Positions 36,820 to 46,658 of a stretch of 46,658 nucleotides of DNA are shown one piece after another. The notes beneath the pieces are model-generated. The model saw only the letters and a program-made list of their open reading frames with translations. It did not search any database and was not told the DNA's origin. How positions within the stretch are numbered: the stretch's first letter is position 1; the number at the start of each line of letters is the position of its first letter. Made by a program: the position numbers and the translations under genes. The stretch is from Didymodactylos carnosus (lineage: Eukaryota > Rotifera > Eurotatoria > Philodinida > Philodinidae), in NCBI GenBank assembly GCA_905250885.1, contig CAJNOQ010000562.1, positions 1 to 46,658 of the forward strand, given 5' to 3'.

Positions 36820-37191
36820 TTACATTTCAATAGATCCGGTCTTTGGGAGCCAAATTTTGCTTGCCGTACTTAATAATAAGTACAGTGTACCTATTAAGAA
36901 TGAATATAAGTCATTTTGGATAGTTAATATTTGCATAAGAAAACAAAAGTTAGCTCTGAACGTTTGCAGATAAATAGAAATAAGTGAGTAGAGCATAGTT
37001 TGTTCCAAAAGTCTTTTCCCATCGAGTATTCTGGGTACAAAAATCGAACGTTTTTTCAATTTATGCGTTTCTGCCATGTATTTGTATGCAGACATGTGCG
37101 TCGATAAAAAATGTTTGGCAGCGGCGGCGCCTAATCTTCTAATTTTTTTGCCTTCGGCGTCAGTGGCGCAAACTTTTCCATTTGCCACCAT
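36820..37191 (-). CDS. Orphan 123-residue frame next to the 36491 element
   Basis: The first ~65 residues (GKVCATDAEGKKIRRLGAAA, then AKHFLSTHMSAYKYMAETHK, then SIFVPRILDGKRLLEQ) look protein-like, basic and less AT-rich than their surroundings; the rest is hydrophobic low complexity. No family recognised. It could be an exon of a decayed gene or element. Confidence 0.25.
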   Translation of the reverse strand: MVANGKVCATDAEGKKIRRLGAAAAKHFLSTHMSAYKYMAETHKLKKRSIFVPRILDGKRLLEQTMLYSLISIYLQTFRANFCFLMQILTIQNDLYSFLIGTLYLLLSTASKIWLPKTGSIEM

Positions 37192-37877
37192 CGAGCGGCG
37201 TGAGATTGAAAAACTTCGAAATCAAGGGTGAAAATTTGTTTTCTTCACAAAGCTACTGTATTCTATAAAAAATTACCTCAAGCAAAAATTGCTATTTGCC
37301 GGTGTTTTTTTCAAGTACTAAATGCAATCGCTTTAGACTATCCAGGCTCTTTCAATAGATATGTGTAAGCAGTGATCCAAGCTGGTTTTTTCTCGTTTTT
37401 TTCTCACAGAGGTACAAGAAAAGAAAGATTTCGTGCGATTTGATTCTTATGAAAACAGACTATGGATTTTTAGAGATGAACTGTCTGTGGTCGTTTTCTG
37501 GTGTCTAACTACCAGCTACAAGAGTGTGTGAATTTTGGTTGAAGTATATTTCTGCATTCACAAAAGTGTCTTGTTTTCAGACTATAGCCGACGAATTACT
37601 GCAAGTTCGAACAACACTATGATCGATGAAGAGAGTGATAACATCATCATTGAAGAGATAATTGACAAAAATAAAGGTTTTTCTTTTCAAACAGTTTTTA
37701 CATTGTTTTGTACGATTTTAGAGAAATTTTTTATCGATAAGACCTTCAAAAAATTGAAATACACTGTAGTGTATACTATGGTATAACTATCTAAAAAAGT
37801 TGAGTAAAACAAATAAATGTTATCAGTCTAAAGAAAATTTGGAAAGAAATTGAAAAAATTTTATCTTTGTACGAGTT

Positions 37878-37928
37878 TTTGAGTACTACCCGACTAGCGT
37901 GGTTTGAGTACTACCTCTTTGCGTGGTT
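37878..37928. repeat. Two-copy tandem repeat, 24-25 bp unit
   Basis: TTTGAGTACTACC ... GCGTGG occurs twice back to back with a few changes in the middle. Confidence 0.7.
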
Positions 37929-40900
37929 TCTGCAGATAGGTCAAAGATCAGGATGTATTGAAACATGAAAAACAGTCTGTTCAGCTTATACGTGTCGGAC
38001 ATTCAACGCCATCAACATAGAAAAAAGTTCGTTCTAGAAAATAAAATTTCATGATGAAATTTCACGATGCAAGAATCTCTATCAAATATAGTTCTCAGAC
38101 TGAGGTCGCCTGAATTTAGCTCAAATCTCGGATGAACGAAAAATAATTCAGAATTATTCATTACGAAATGCCAAAGTTCTAGTCAAGGAGACCATCAATT
38201 TCGACTAACATGGTGTATTATACTTGCAAATGTTTTATCTTATCTTATCTTCTAACCCGTGAAAAGAGATCTTTTTGATACCAGATATATTGATGGCATT
38301 TTGAAGTAAAATCTTTGTGTATACAGAGACGCTGTGACAGCAGGAGTAGAAAGGGAGATCCCCCTTCCTGCTTTTTGAAATCTTTTACTCCCAAATATAG
38401 TAAGTTTTTGTGCTGGAATTGAGATCAACAATCAGCACTATCTGGCGTGTGCTAATAAAGATAACAACATGTGGAAATGAAGAGGAAAAACTCTGAACTC
38501 TAATTTGATGCTGCAATCGTTGATTACTCATTATGTTAAAAATATCTCGATTTAAGAGTAAACACCAACATGTTTTTTTTTTTGTTTACTAGAAAATCCT
38601 GCTCCGGCCCACATTTTGAAAGCTTTGTATTCTTCTTGCTTTCTTTTACTAACTTTGCTCTCTAATCCTGCGGTATAAATCCTTGACTCTTCGTATCAAC
38701 ACGCCTGTGTCCACTGAGTTTACTTCAAAGGTCAAAGTTTGAGGTTCAGATTTCAGTCAGTTGCTCAGGTTATGACGATGAATCCGTACGTTTTACTCTT
38801 AGATTCATACGAGTTCTATCTCAAAGCGTTTTGTACGTCAAAACTTGTGTATTTTTAGGCAAATCAGATATTTACTCTCATTTTTAAAATTTTTCGATTT
38901 ACTCCGAAATCCGAGAACTCCCTCCCGGCTTCTTGTATTCCTCGGCGTATCTGTGTGTATATAGAAGAAAAGTGCTTGATCTATTTGTTTATTTTTGTTT
39001 AACGAAGATTGAACATTTGTACGATTCAGAGCCAACAGATGAATTAACATAGATTTTTGTACAGATATTTATTACTACAGCAGTCATTTATTTAGTCATA
39101 TTATTTAAGTTAACTTGACGTTTCGACTCTTCATTGAGTCATTTACAAGAGTAAAAATAGACTATTTCAAAGTTCTGTTTATTTAATTAAAACTAGATAA
39201 ACAGAATGAGAAAATTACTGTCTACTGTGTACTGTATTTTTTACTACTGAACAGAACAGAAAAAATATATTTATTTAGATAGTAATAACAATTTCGTAAA
39301 GTTTAATTGAGTCAGAAATTGTTGCTAAAGTTTTTCAAGATCAACATCAAGTTTCATATTGTCTGCTTGATCCTGATTTCTAAACAAAATCTTAACAAGA
39401 TCTTGAACAAGAATTTCTCAGGCAAAATTATTCAAAAATATCATCAAGATTTTAGTCAATATTTGTTCAAGATCAAGATTTTTTAAAGACCTTGAGTAGA
39501 TTTAACGTTTTACATTCCATGGCTGATTATGTAAAACGAACTTGAAACTCGTATACCTTTGTTTAGAAGTGATGAAAACAATTTGTTGTTAGCAATCACT
39601 AGCTTATAGTATCAACTTACGCTGGAAAAATCTGTGTTTTGATATGATGTGCCGTCACTGTGTTATAGGGATTCTACGATATCTATTAATGTCCTGCCTA
39701 GTGAACATTGGGTCTTAAAGGGTTAAACTTTCTGCAAGACCTGCAATTTCGTTTTTATTTTCAGAAAAGAGTTTTTCATATCTTTCATACCCATACTGCA
39801 AAATGATTTTCTAAAATTTTTTGGATGGCTTGGTTTTGTAGAGGAAACATTTCACCGCAAAACGAGGTATAACGTCCCATGACTGATACTGATACCGGTT
39901 TAGGGTTTTTCGTCAAGAATCGATTGTAGGAGAAGGATGAAGAGTTGTGCAATACCTCATTTTGTAGAAAAATGTTTGCTCTGCAAAACTTCGATCGTTT
40001 GTACTTTTCAGTCAATCTAATTCAGAAAAAGAAAAGAGTATACGGATAAATACCGGTGCATGCCTAGTTATAAGTAAAAAATTTAAACAATTCATCAAAG
40101 ACACTCATCCAATCTTCAAACTAAGGTCATGACGAAGGTGATGACTATACGACTCAACTTTTTTAGAAAGCACCACAAATAAGCGCTTCTAGTGAGCATG
40201 CGTTTTTCTTAATTCGGTGGTTTTCTATTTGTAATCAGAATCAGGAAAAAACTCTTTCTCGAAGTTTTTCAAGTTTTTCTAAGTTATTCCCTGTAATTTC
40301 ATGCATCTTTCAGAAAACTTATAGATCTCGAAAATATAACATTTTAGATTCATCCGAATAGTTCGAATAAGCTGGACTTAAATTAAAATAAATGATCTAT
40401 TACTTTTCAAATGTTCATTAATAGTAGGTGACAAAAGAAAGAAGGTTGTTGTTTAAATGTGAGCATATTTTAATAATATCATTACATTTTATTTCATGAT
40501 TTATGAGTATAATTTATTCTAAAGAATTTAAATTCTGTAAAATATTTTTTAACAGTGCTTGAAAACTTTCACCATATAATTCACCCTTAATTTTGAAGTC
40601 CATCTAATATTTCACGTGAGTTCACTTGTGAATGTCCTATTTTATATAAATATTGTTTAGTTTTTATTAATTTTATTTCAGTTTCTTTCATTTCTTATAA
40701 AAAAAATGTCGGATTTTGTAACCGACAAGAAATCAACTGTTCCAAGCCTCTTCAAAACTTTAGCCTGTCGGTACAGTCCACGTAGAGAAAAGTCCACCGA
40801 TTTTAACTTTGATATCGAATGCAGAAACTTTACCAGATAGGCCATATGGCGCGAAAAAAAATGCGTGCTCTAAAGACCTCAAAATATGGTGCATGTAGTT

Positions 40901-41018
40901 TGTTATTGCTTTATTTGGATTTAAACCTTTGATGCTCTGTTATTGACGTCAGTATAATAAAAGTAGAGCACATTTTTTTCATAGTGCACTATAATGTTAT
41001 TAAAAAACTTTCTTTTTT

Positions 41019-41048
41019 TATGTCATTCTTTTTTGAAAGAATGACATA
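41019..41048. repeat. Near-perfect 14 bp stem hairpin
   Basis: TATGTCATTCTTTT is followed after two bases by GAAAGAATGACATA. Weaker complementarity continues outward (ATAGTGCACTATA near 40981 and TTGTGCATTATAT near 41066), so it may be the centre of an eroded fold-back element. Confidence 0.7.
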
Positions 41049-42116
41049 TTCTATGATTAACAAATTGTGCATTATATTTGATCAAACATTAAGAGGACTG
41101 CAGGAGTGACTGATGTTGTTAGACAGCTATTTTTCAATGTTTCACGATTTTTGCTCGGATATGATAATAGAAAAATATTTCAAATAGTCTCAACAGAACG
41201 TAGTATTTGAATATTTTTATATTGATCAGTTTTTGTTTTGTTGTCGCGCTGAGTAGGAAAATAATCAAAAGTCATGAGATTTTTACGCAAGACACATCTT
41301 TATGTAATCTGTAAATTTCAACTAAAAGAATTTTAAAATTATGTTCAAATTTGTGAACTGGTTTTTTGAGAGATGATCTGAAAAGCCAATGTTTTTGATA
41401 GAATTATTTTGTTTCATTTGACTTTATGGGAAAGAAAATAGCCATCATATTGTATCATCAGCGCAAGCATCAGAACTATACGTTAACTTCTCATTAAGTA
41501 GTAACCTATGTGAGACGATTGCAGGCCAAATGTCTACTGTTCCCAGAAAAAAATAGACACGTATATAATTCCTAGAATTCTCAACCAAGTTGAAACTTTT
41601 AGAATGAATCAATAGCAAAGACCAACTCATGATTGGCTTGTCTGCTAAATCAACCGTTTTGCTATTAGCTATCGTAAGATATTAAAAAAATGCATGATAC
41701 TTTTTCATCAATAGTAGACATGGCAATAGTTCTGATACATTTGTTTTATAAGAAAAGATGGATGCAAATAGTAGAGAAAAATTCAAAGAAAAAAGTGCGA
41801 ATTGAATTTTTATTAAGTGAGAACTCTTATTATTATACTAGTTGATACTTTCCATACTTCAATACTTGTGCTGGTACATTCAACACTAATGCTGCTTTTT
41901 TCTCCTTGGAGAACAATTCTTAACAAATATTTTTGCTTATTGACTGACTGCTCATCACAACATAGTCAATTCATGAGATTAGACATTGAAAATTTATCGT
42001 TTATTTTATGAAAATGCTAGGTGATGAGTTGTCTGAAGATATAAGAACAAATGCATGAATAAAAATAAAAACTAGCGAGAATAATTTATAATAACAGTCA
42101 CATGTATACAGCCATT

Positions 42117-42895
42117 TTAAGCAATAAGCTTTTCTTTGACAGTCTTTGCTTTCGAATCGCCTTGTAATAAAGCAACAATCTTTAGTCCAAATTGTATGGC
42201 TGTACCAGGACCTTGACTCGTAACAATTTGATGATCGTTAACTGAACTGTGAACAACTGGTGAATTTGATAAAATCGATTTTACTTTTCCTTGCATGGAA
42301 CTTTCAGCATCTGGATAACATGTTATTTCATGCATTTTCAAATCTTTACCATCCAAATGTTTGCTTAAAGCGATAGGACCTGCACAAATTGCTGCAATTA
42401 ATTTCTTTGATTTGTAATGATCTTTCAATATTTCACCAGCTTTTGTGTTAGATGAAATTTGTTTTACACCATCATTACCTATTGAAAAAGCAAAACAAAA
42501 CAATGCTACGGTTTGATTGAAAATACAATCATTTATTAACCTCCTGGAACAATAACGGCATCATATTGGCCAGAAATATCTTTTATATTTTTATCTGGAA
42601 CAATTTGAACATTGTGAGCACATTTAACAGGTTCAGTCCCATTTGTTTCAACACTGCATATTGTAACATTTACTCCACCACGGCGTAAAGTGTCAACTGT
42701 TGCAACAACTTCAGTTTCTTCTGAACCATTTGCAACGAACAAAAGAGCTGTTTTACCCCTTCGAACAAACAAACAAAATAAAAACAATAAATCTTATAAA
42801 AGTTTTTTATTCACCAAACACTACTCAATTAACTAATAACCTTTATGCATTTGTTTCTATTCAAGTTAATAGTTTTCGATCAAATACAATGACAT
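42117..42895 (-). CDS. PARK7: DJ-1/PARK7 family protein
   Basis: Exons 42888-42895, 42541-42758 and 42117-42478 give 195 residues (human 189). The DJ-1 core is complete: KTALLFVANGSEETE with Glu17 (human Glu18), TLRRGGVNVTIC, YDAVIVPGGN, the nucleophile elbow LIAAICAGP with Cys107 (human Cys106), and TSQGPGTAIQFGLKIV. Members act in the cytosol and mitochondria as oxidative-stress sensors and deglycase/esterase-like enzymes; which activity matters is debated. The 5' end is inferred: an 8 nt coding exon (ATGTCATT/GTATTTG) is the only nearby ATG and donor with the needed phase, giving MSLGKTALLF, which aligns with human MASKRALVIL. The two main exons are certain; the first is likely. Confidence 0.93.
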
Positions 42896-43799
42896 TAATA
42901 TGTTTTCCAGTAGATCAAACTTAATTTCCACTAAACTTCTATCCCTTTTACACATCAATGCAAAGCATATCAAAAGTAGCACTGATATTGTTGACTTAAC
43001 AAGTTAAATAAGTGCATCTACGGTTATCTTTACGTCTTTTTTTTATTTATCTTTACAGTTTTTCTTCTTTTGATTGATTACATATATTTTTGTAGCATAA
43101 AACAAAAAGAGAAAAAATGGAAACAAATTAGCCTAAGTATATAAAACAAACAATAACCCCAAAAAAACAACAAAAACACACACGCTGTATCAGGATAAAT
43201 AAAAACCAAGCGCGCAATATCGAAGTAAAAACACATTCTCTCCGATGTTTATTTATTCACATCATATAAAAACATAATTCCGTCGATGCTTATCTACACT
43301 TCTCAAAAACCATTACTTATATATTTAAAAATGCCAAACCAACAATCATTATTATAAACAGGTTCATTGAGACCATAAAGAGAAATTTATACAATGCAAA
43401 GACAAAAAAAAGAGAAAAAAAAACACTACAAAAAAAAATGTACGTCTTTTAAAACAAATAATTACAAAATCTTATCAATTCGTTTTATAAACGCCAACTA
43501 TAATGATTTTTCTTAACAGTTTGGCTTAAAGAGCGTCATAAATATATTAATTGCAAAACAATTATTACATAATAATTGACTACAACAGAACTTTCTGTAA
43601 AGACTTAAATATGACGTAATAAAACTAGAAAACAGAAGATTTTTAACGTTCTCTCTATATGCTAAACTTGATTTTCTTTATTTTTTTTTGCTTTCGTTCA
43701 ATACCATTTTCTAATAACATTTACTCAAAACTGTTCGTAAAAACAATAGATAAAATACATTGGATAAAAACACAAAACAAAAAATAATATTTATTGTTG
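42896..43799. other. Intergenic between DJ-1 and GATAD2
   Basis: AT-rich, with A-rich runs near 43150-43440. The DJ-1 promoter side and the GATAD2 3' end lie here. No gene seen. Confidence 0.5.
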
Positions 43800-45515
43800 T
43801 TATATATTTGCCGGAAATGATCGTCGTGCAGCTGTTTTCATTGTTTGCATTTGCTGTTGTTGTTGTTGTTGTAGTAGCAGTTGTCGTTGAAGAAGCGAAG
43901 TCTGCGATGGAGGAATAGGTTGACGATTAGCTGATTGTGGTACTTGCCGTTGATTATTTTTCAATGATTGAACGGGTCTTGCAGAATGAGAATGTCTCTG
44001 CTGTTGTGAAGATGGTTGAAGAATCTGTTGTTGTCTTACATATTGTAAAGAAGTTTGGTTAATTGGCTGCTTAGGAAAAGACGACGGCTTCCTATTAACT
44101 TGTGATTGTTGAGATAATTTGGTTGCAAACTGTGACTGTGGGGTCGTTAGTGGCGAAATTTTAGCTCGTTGATTAGTGTTACTGATTAATGCTGATTGGT
44201 TTCGAGAAGGAAGACGATGATTTGAAGGAGAACTTGGAATTTGATTTCTGGTGGCCATGTTATTCGTACTATTTGTATTTCTAGCTGTTCTCTGTTGCTG
44301 CTGTTGTTGATGTCGAATTAATGTATTAAAATTCTTTTCGATATCTCGCTCTTGCTCCATAGCGCTAACAAACACGTTTTTTAATAATGCCGAATGTTCG
44401 GTTTTTGATGAACGACGAATAACTTGTTTCTTACAACGATCACACAGAATATCTAAATAAAATGGAATTTTTAACGATATGATCATTTCAACCAAACATC
44501 CATCTGAGTTTAAAGGTCATAACGATCAAATGACATTCTAACATATTCTAAAAAAGATATACTGGTTATACTTACTTTTAAGATCATCCTCATCTTCCCC
44601 TTCCGTAACTTCTTGATCGTTTTTCCACCATCGTGTTGTCCAATCAGTTTTACAATTAGAACATACGAATGGATCTAATATTTCTGCACGATCCGTAAAT
44701 CGTTGAGGTAAACGTTTCAGATTTTCTTTTTCGACAATATTTATTTCACTTAGACATTGTAAAACATCTTCTAAGCCTTGCAACATTTGAAAATCAAAAC
44801 TAGACGGATTTGGTACAAATTGTACATCTTGTAACATGGGTTTTGGTGATGGGATATCTAACAATTGTCGTTCTAATTGTTTTCGTAAAGCGATCTTAGC
44901 TGCAGTCATACGTTGTTCTAATGTATAAGAGGGGATGTGATTTGTGTTATTGTTACTATTCGTAGTCAGTTGTTGTTGTTGATAATTATTCGCTAATTGT
45001 GGCTTAGTCGTTAACAGTGATGGTTGTTGTCGACTACTCGATTGTGGTTTATTATTCATCACTGATGAAGACGACGTTGTTGGTGGTTGTTGTTTACGAA
45101 ATGCTTGTGATTGATGATTAGTATTGTTTGAAATTGTCGATCGAGACTGATTTAATGCTGTGGGTGATGGTGATGGGAGAGGATTTTTATTTGCTGCGAC
45201 TGTTAATGTCGGAGGTATTCTCGTAGCTGTATTACTATTCGTTGTTGCGGAATTATGTGGATAAAATCCATTTGTCTTTGTTGTTGTCACTTGACATGCT
45301 CGTAAACGTTTTAACATTAATAAATTTGCTTCCTCATTACGGAGTTGTTGTATTATATCATGTAATTTTGAACGTTTTATATTATGTTCAACCATATCAC
45401 CATTGTCACCTGATAGAGGACGTTTCTTTGAATTTGGAATATCTATGGAAAGAAATGGTTCTGTCTTTGGTTTTTGTTCATTAATATCGAAATGCTCTTC
45501 TTTCATGATAGCCAT
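43800..45515 (-). CDS. GATAD2: GATAD2/p66 homologue, NuRD complex subunit
   Basis: Exons 44576-45515 and 43800-44452 (123 bp intron, phase 1) encode 530 residues. Conserved region 1 (about 50-75) reads LHDIIQQLRNEEANLLMLKR, the coiled-coil by which p66 binds MBD2/3. Region 2 contains LEDVLQCL and a GATA-type zinc finger: CSNC (Cys285, Cys288), DWTTRWW, then CDRC (Cys317, Cys320), followed by KTEHSALLKNVFVSAMEQER, which matches the human [20 protein letters not shown] block. The rest is Gln/Ser/Asn/Thr-rich. The protein should bridge MBD2/3 and CHD in the NuRD repressor in the nucleus. Odd: 28 residues separate the two Cys pairs instead of about 17, through an acidic insertion (EVTEGEDEDD) ending at the exon junction. 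Confidence 0.9.
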
Positions 45516-46658
45516 CTAGTCAACTACTAGTTAGAAAATGATATTAGTTTTTAAAATCTAAAAAAATGCAATCAGAAAAAAATCTTGTAAAAAACACATA
45601 TACAGCTTGTCTGCAAAGAATAAACCTACCAAACACTAATCGAGCGTGATGTACGGAGAATATTATTTGTAACCATTTTTGACACTAAACTAACATTTGA
45701 TGAGAATGCATTTTTAAACATCTTTGAATTTATTTCTTAAATGGAAAATAAACCCTCTTACAGAGTGAAAACTTTTTCTAGGAGAGAAAAGAGCAAATAA
45801 GTAACTTTACAAGGTAAAGTTTTGGTCAAGGAAACATATACCTCTAGAGGTCACAATTACTAATCATCTCTGTTATGAAGTAATTGAATTAAGTATAGCC
45901 AAGGGAAACAATGAATATAATAATGCTAAGAATGTACATTGTTTTGTTTGTACGGAAATCAAGAGTCTTACTATGTTACTATGCTACCTTGATTAGGTGT
46001 GAGGCTAGTTATAAGTAGTATAGGACACGCGCCTTCCTTCTTTCTTTCACACAACCAAACGTCAACGAAACGCATTTATTTTCCTCTGATTATAAAGCAC
46101 GAGATTAGTTCTGAAAAGCCCGATTATATTATATATTCAAGTACAAATAAGTCTCTTGAGAAAAAAACGTCCTTGTTGTAATTTTGAAAAAGCAGAAGCA
46201 GTGGCAATGTATTATTTTTTTAAATAACTTTTATAGGTTTTTGCCAAGTTACTTTTTTCAATCACGGTTTACATAGTGAAATGAAAAAGTAAAAGCCAGT
46301 GTATCTTGTTCAACTGTGTACAACAAGCGTAAATAAATTATATAAAAAAAAGAGCATAGTGATGATACTCAAATTGTATATCTACAATAAAATCTAAAGT
46401 TGAACGAAAATTTGTTTTAGGCTACTTGACATGTGTGAAGGCCAACTGAAATGAAGACATCGAGTCTTCTTTCTTATATTATCTTTAAGATACATGTGTA
46501 TATAATATGCCATCCTTTTTAACGTGACAAAATGAGAAGAACAGAAAATTAAAAAAGCTCGATGCTCGTTTACGGTGTGTGTTTGTGTACGTAAAACAGT
46601 GCCAAATACCTCGGTAAACAGTAGAATACCGGGGCAAAAAGAAAGAGAATAGAAAAAG
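45516..46658. other. Upstream flank of GATAD2 to window end
   Basis: No gene supported. The 60-codon frame at 45999-46181 has no motif. It should contain the GATAD2 promoter. Confidence 0.5.

Larger units (their letters stand above)
33725..42116. other. 8.4 kb gene-poor stretch rich in repeats
   Basis: No supported gene. It holds the elements listed separately (34327, 35631, 36491, 37878, 41019). It also has a run at 39320-39490 rich in short CAAGATC/GATCTTG words in both orientations, and CGTTTCGACTCTTCATTGAGTC near 39119, a style often seen at ends of retroelements. Frames at 34818-35106, 35485-35724, 37535-37786, 39785-40015 and 41445-42011 have no motif. A 40-codon frame from ATG 40707 (MSDFVTDKKSTVPSLFKTLA) has a plausible start but no support. 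Confidence 0.5.

Noticed and set aside
45242-45484. 80-codon plus frame antisense to GATAD2
   Set aside because: Shadow of the GATAD2 coding exon.

Overview
The window is AT-rich animal nuclear DNA with a gene style typical of a small invertebrate genome: conserved metazoan proteins split by mostly 45-150 bp GT-AG introns (two use GC-AG), and intergenic stretches full of short fold-back elements. The codon style, the intron pattern and the KRBA2/Ginger-like integrase remnant at the left edge suggest a rotifer, probably a bdelloid. That is inference, since no diagnostic marker such as a telomeric repeat is present.

Layout, left to right. 1-640 (-): broken integrase-like fragment running off the edge. 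3018-3630 (+): C2orf50/CIMIP5, a predicted ciliary microtubule inner protein. 3774-6234 (-): METTL15, mitochondrial 12S rRNA m4C methyltransferase, seven exons, with a ~960 bp fold-back element in its last intron. 8587-13985 (+): an uncharacterised 601-residue protein whose 3.4 kb second intron holds the intact antisense gene MED27 (11190-12326) and a hAT-type MITE. 15231-21434 (-): DIS3/RRP44, the exosome ribonuclease, 20 exons giving 971 residues, with two TTAA-flanked piggyBac-like elements in one 1.9 kb intron. 22819-25121 (-): a Src-family tyrosine kinase, ten exons and 542 residues, with unusual regulatory-site substitutions. 27712-28091 (-): POLR3K, RNA polymerase III subunit. 28694-29173 (-): an intronless GNAT acetyltransferase. 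33267-33724 (-): ATP synthase subunit c. 42117-42895 (-): DJ-1/PARK7. 43800-45515 (-): GATAD2/p66, a NuRD subunit.

The genes do not form a pathway; they are ordinary eukaryotic housekeeping and signalling genes. Exon junctions were placed by hand from splice dinucleotides and reading phase. In every multi-exon gene listed with exon coordinates the phases close exactly and the product length is close to that of the human family member.

The non-genic DNA is dominated by structurally different, short inverted-repeat elements, each seen once here: two with 8 bp target duplications (hAT-like), two with TTAA (piggyBac-like), one with TA, and several of unknown class. The most interesting single observation is the Src-family kinase: it has HCD in place of HRD, Leu in place of the activation-loop Tyr, and has lost the linker Trp, yet keeps its other catalytic residues and a C-terminal tail Tyr. 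I found no CRISPR array, operon, rRNA or convincing tRNA, and no clearly new multi-gene system.
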